Shown in pieces: positions 5,086-5,943 of a DNA stretch of 5,943 nt; position 1 is the first letter of the stretch; the number at the start of each line of letters is the position of its first letter. The notes beneath the pieces were generated by a model. The model ran no database searches. It had not been told where the DNA came from and worked only from the letters and a program-made list of their open reading frames with translations. Both the position numbers and the translations under genes were made by a program. This DNA is from Methanolinea sp. UBA477 (GTDB taxonomy: Archaea; Halobacteriota; Methanomicrobia; Methanomicrobiales; Methanospirillaceae), in assembly GCA_002509485.1 (NCBI GenBank), contig DAWO01000118.1:1-5943 (forward strand), written 5' to 3'.

Positions 5086-5943
5086 ATCCCGGTCTTTTGA
5101 CAGGAAGGGATCCTATCGTATCCGAAAATTCATCGAGATGGAAATGGTCGGAGAAGGCCATCTCCCGCCTCATCTCATCAGGTATGGCTTCGCCGAATTT
5201 CCAGAGTTCGGGAGGAGGAACACGGAGCAGCCGTCCGATCTCTTCCTCGTCCATCCCCCTGATCGACAACAGTGCCTCTTCCACGGAATCGAGCGATCCC
5301 TCTTCCTTCATCGCCTGCACGGTCACCAGGAGATCATCATATTTCACCCGTCTCTTTCCGGGAAGAAGAGTCTTGAGCAGGGTCGCGAGGATCCCGTTCA
5401 TCTCCCTCCCGAGACAGGTGAGGATCACCACGTCATATCCCCTCGATCCCTGCTCCTGCCAGAGGTTGATTGCGTTCCGCCTGATCTGTGGATACGATGT
5501 GATATGTGCAGAGAGTATCTCCTCTTGTCCCTCGTTTAGAGGGAGCACAGAGCGGCCCCGTGCCAGGATTCTCCGGACACCCCTGCAGATGACCGGCGAG
5601 GAGCCTGCCTGGCCCCCGGTCCAGAACACCTGCGACCGCTGGTCGTCTCCGGGCACCGCGACAGCGAGATTGTAGGAGTCGTCACTCTTGATGAGGTTCC
5701 AGATCTTTCCCCCGAGCGAGAACCCGCTCCCGCCCCTGCTCGCCACGAACCGGGCATCAAGACGGCCCACGACCTCGCCTTCAGGGGTAATAACACGGTA
5801 TTCTCCGCCGCCGCGGATCACCGAGTAGAGATCCTTCCAGTTCGACTTCCCGTACAGCAACTCGGCCTTTGGTCCCGGCATGAGCAGATCGCCGTCCTGT
5901 ACCACAAAGCCTTCTTTAAGAAGATACGAGGCGATCGAATCCA
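5078..5943 (-). CDS. Lhr-type DEAD/DEAH helicase, C-terminal part (5' end outside window)
   Basis: The frame is open to the right edge, so these 287 residues are only the C-terminal part of a larger protein. A GTG at 5905 is internal: the reading continues upstream as DSIASYLLKEGF, which joins smoothly to the following residues. The first part resembles the region after the winged-helix domain of Lhr helicases: a G-x-A-E-L-L-Y-G segment, WKDLYSVI, then beta-rich EYRVITPEGEVVGRLDARFV and FSLGGKIWNLI, with AVAVPG. The rest is largely helical and ends in WKFGEAIPDEMRREMAFSDH. Lhr enzymes are 3'-5' nucleic-acid translocases linked to DNA repair. The ATPase motifs that would prove the call lie beyond the window. 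The last bases overlap the permease stop tail to tail. The family assignment is good but not certain. Confidence 0.7.
   Translation of the reverse strand, partial: DSIASYLLKEGFVVQDGDLLMPGPKAELLYGKSNWKDLYSVIRGGGEYRVITPEGEVVGRLDARFVASRGGSGFSLGGKIWNLIKSDDSYNLAVAVPGDDQRSQVFWTGGQAGSSPVICRGVRRILARGRSVLPLNEGQEEILSAHITSYPQIRRNAINLWQEQGSRGYDVVILTCLGREMNGILATLLKTLLPGKRRVKYDDLLVTVQAMKEEGSLDSVEEALLSIRGMDEEEIGRLLRVPPPELWKFGEAIPDEMRREMAFSDHFHLDEFSDTIGSLPVKRPGSR
5085..5112 (+). terminator. Weak hairpin at the end of the exporter operon
   Basis: GATCCC (5085-5090) can pair with GGGATC (5107-5112) across a 16-base loop containing TCTTTT. It begins at the last base of the permease stop codon. It lies inside the convergent helicase coding sequence, which limits how freely it could evolve. 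No strong T-run follows, so it is only a candidate for ending or stabilising the exporter message. Confidence 0.22.

Noticed and set aside
1..5943. tRNA or rRNA genes, CRISPR arrays, insertion sequences
   Set aside because: I looked for tRNA arms, regularly spaced direct repeats and transposase motifs on both strands and saw none.

Overview
The window looks like a stretch of euryarchaeal chromosome, most plausibly from a methanogen of the Methanomicrobiales type. The reasons are a moderately high-GC coding background with AT-rich intergenic gaps, archaeal-style TATA boxes about 25 bases before starts, Shine-Dalgarno motifs of the GGAGGTGAT type, and an iron-sulfur flavoprotein with the compact cysteine motif known from methanogens. 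The lineage is inferred from family recognition, not proven.

Layout, left to right. Positions 1-437 hold no convincing gene. They contain a palindrome-rich, potentially structured stretch that could be a leftward non-coding RNA with its own TATA-like box. Positions 438-1964 (minus) encode a complete class II lysyl-tRNA synthetase. Its upstream gap (1965-2241) holds an AT-rich promoter-like box, an apparent leader of about 115 bases with several hairpins, and a possible 26-codon leader ORF. Positions 2242-2568 (minus) encode a small HEAT-repeat protein. A 60-base divergent gap follows, with a single strong TATA box and a perfect 12-base palindrome touching the next start codon. Positions 2629-3195 (plus) encode an Isf-like iron-sulfur flavoprotein. 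Positions 3257-4246 and 4246-5085 (plus) encode an ATPase and a permease that overlap by one base and form a DrrAB-type ABC-2 exporter. Positions 5078-5943 (minus) are the C-terminal part of a large Lhr-type helicase whose N-terminal part lies beyond the right edge. It converges on the permease with an 8-base overlap.

Working together: the ATPase and permease clearly form one exporter. The flavoprotein is just upstream on the same strand (61-base gap) and may be co-expressed, but no shared function can be read from the sequence. The synthetase, HEAT protein and helicase are probably independent housekeeping or accessory genes.

Nothing here is an obviously new defence or mobile system. The signals most worth a second look are regulatory: the shared divergent TATA box, the operator-like palindrome at a leaderless start, the lysS leader, and the possible ncRNA at the left end.
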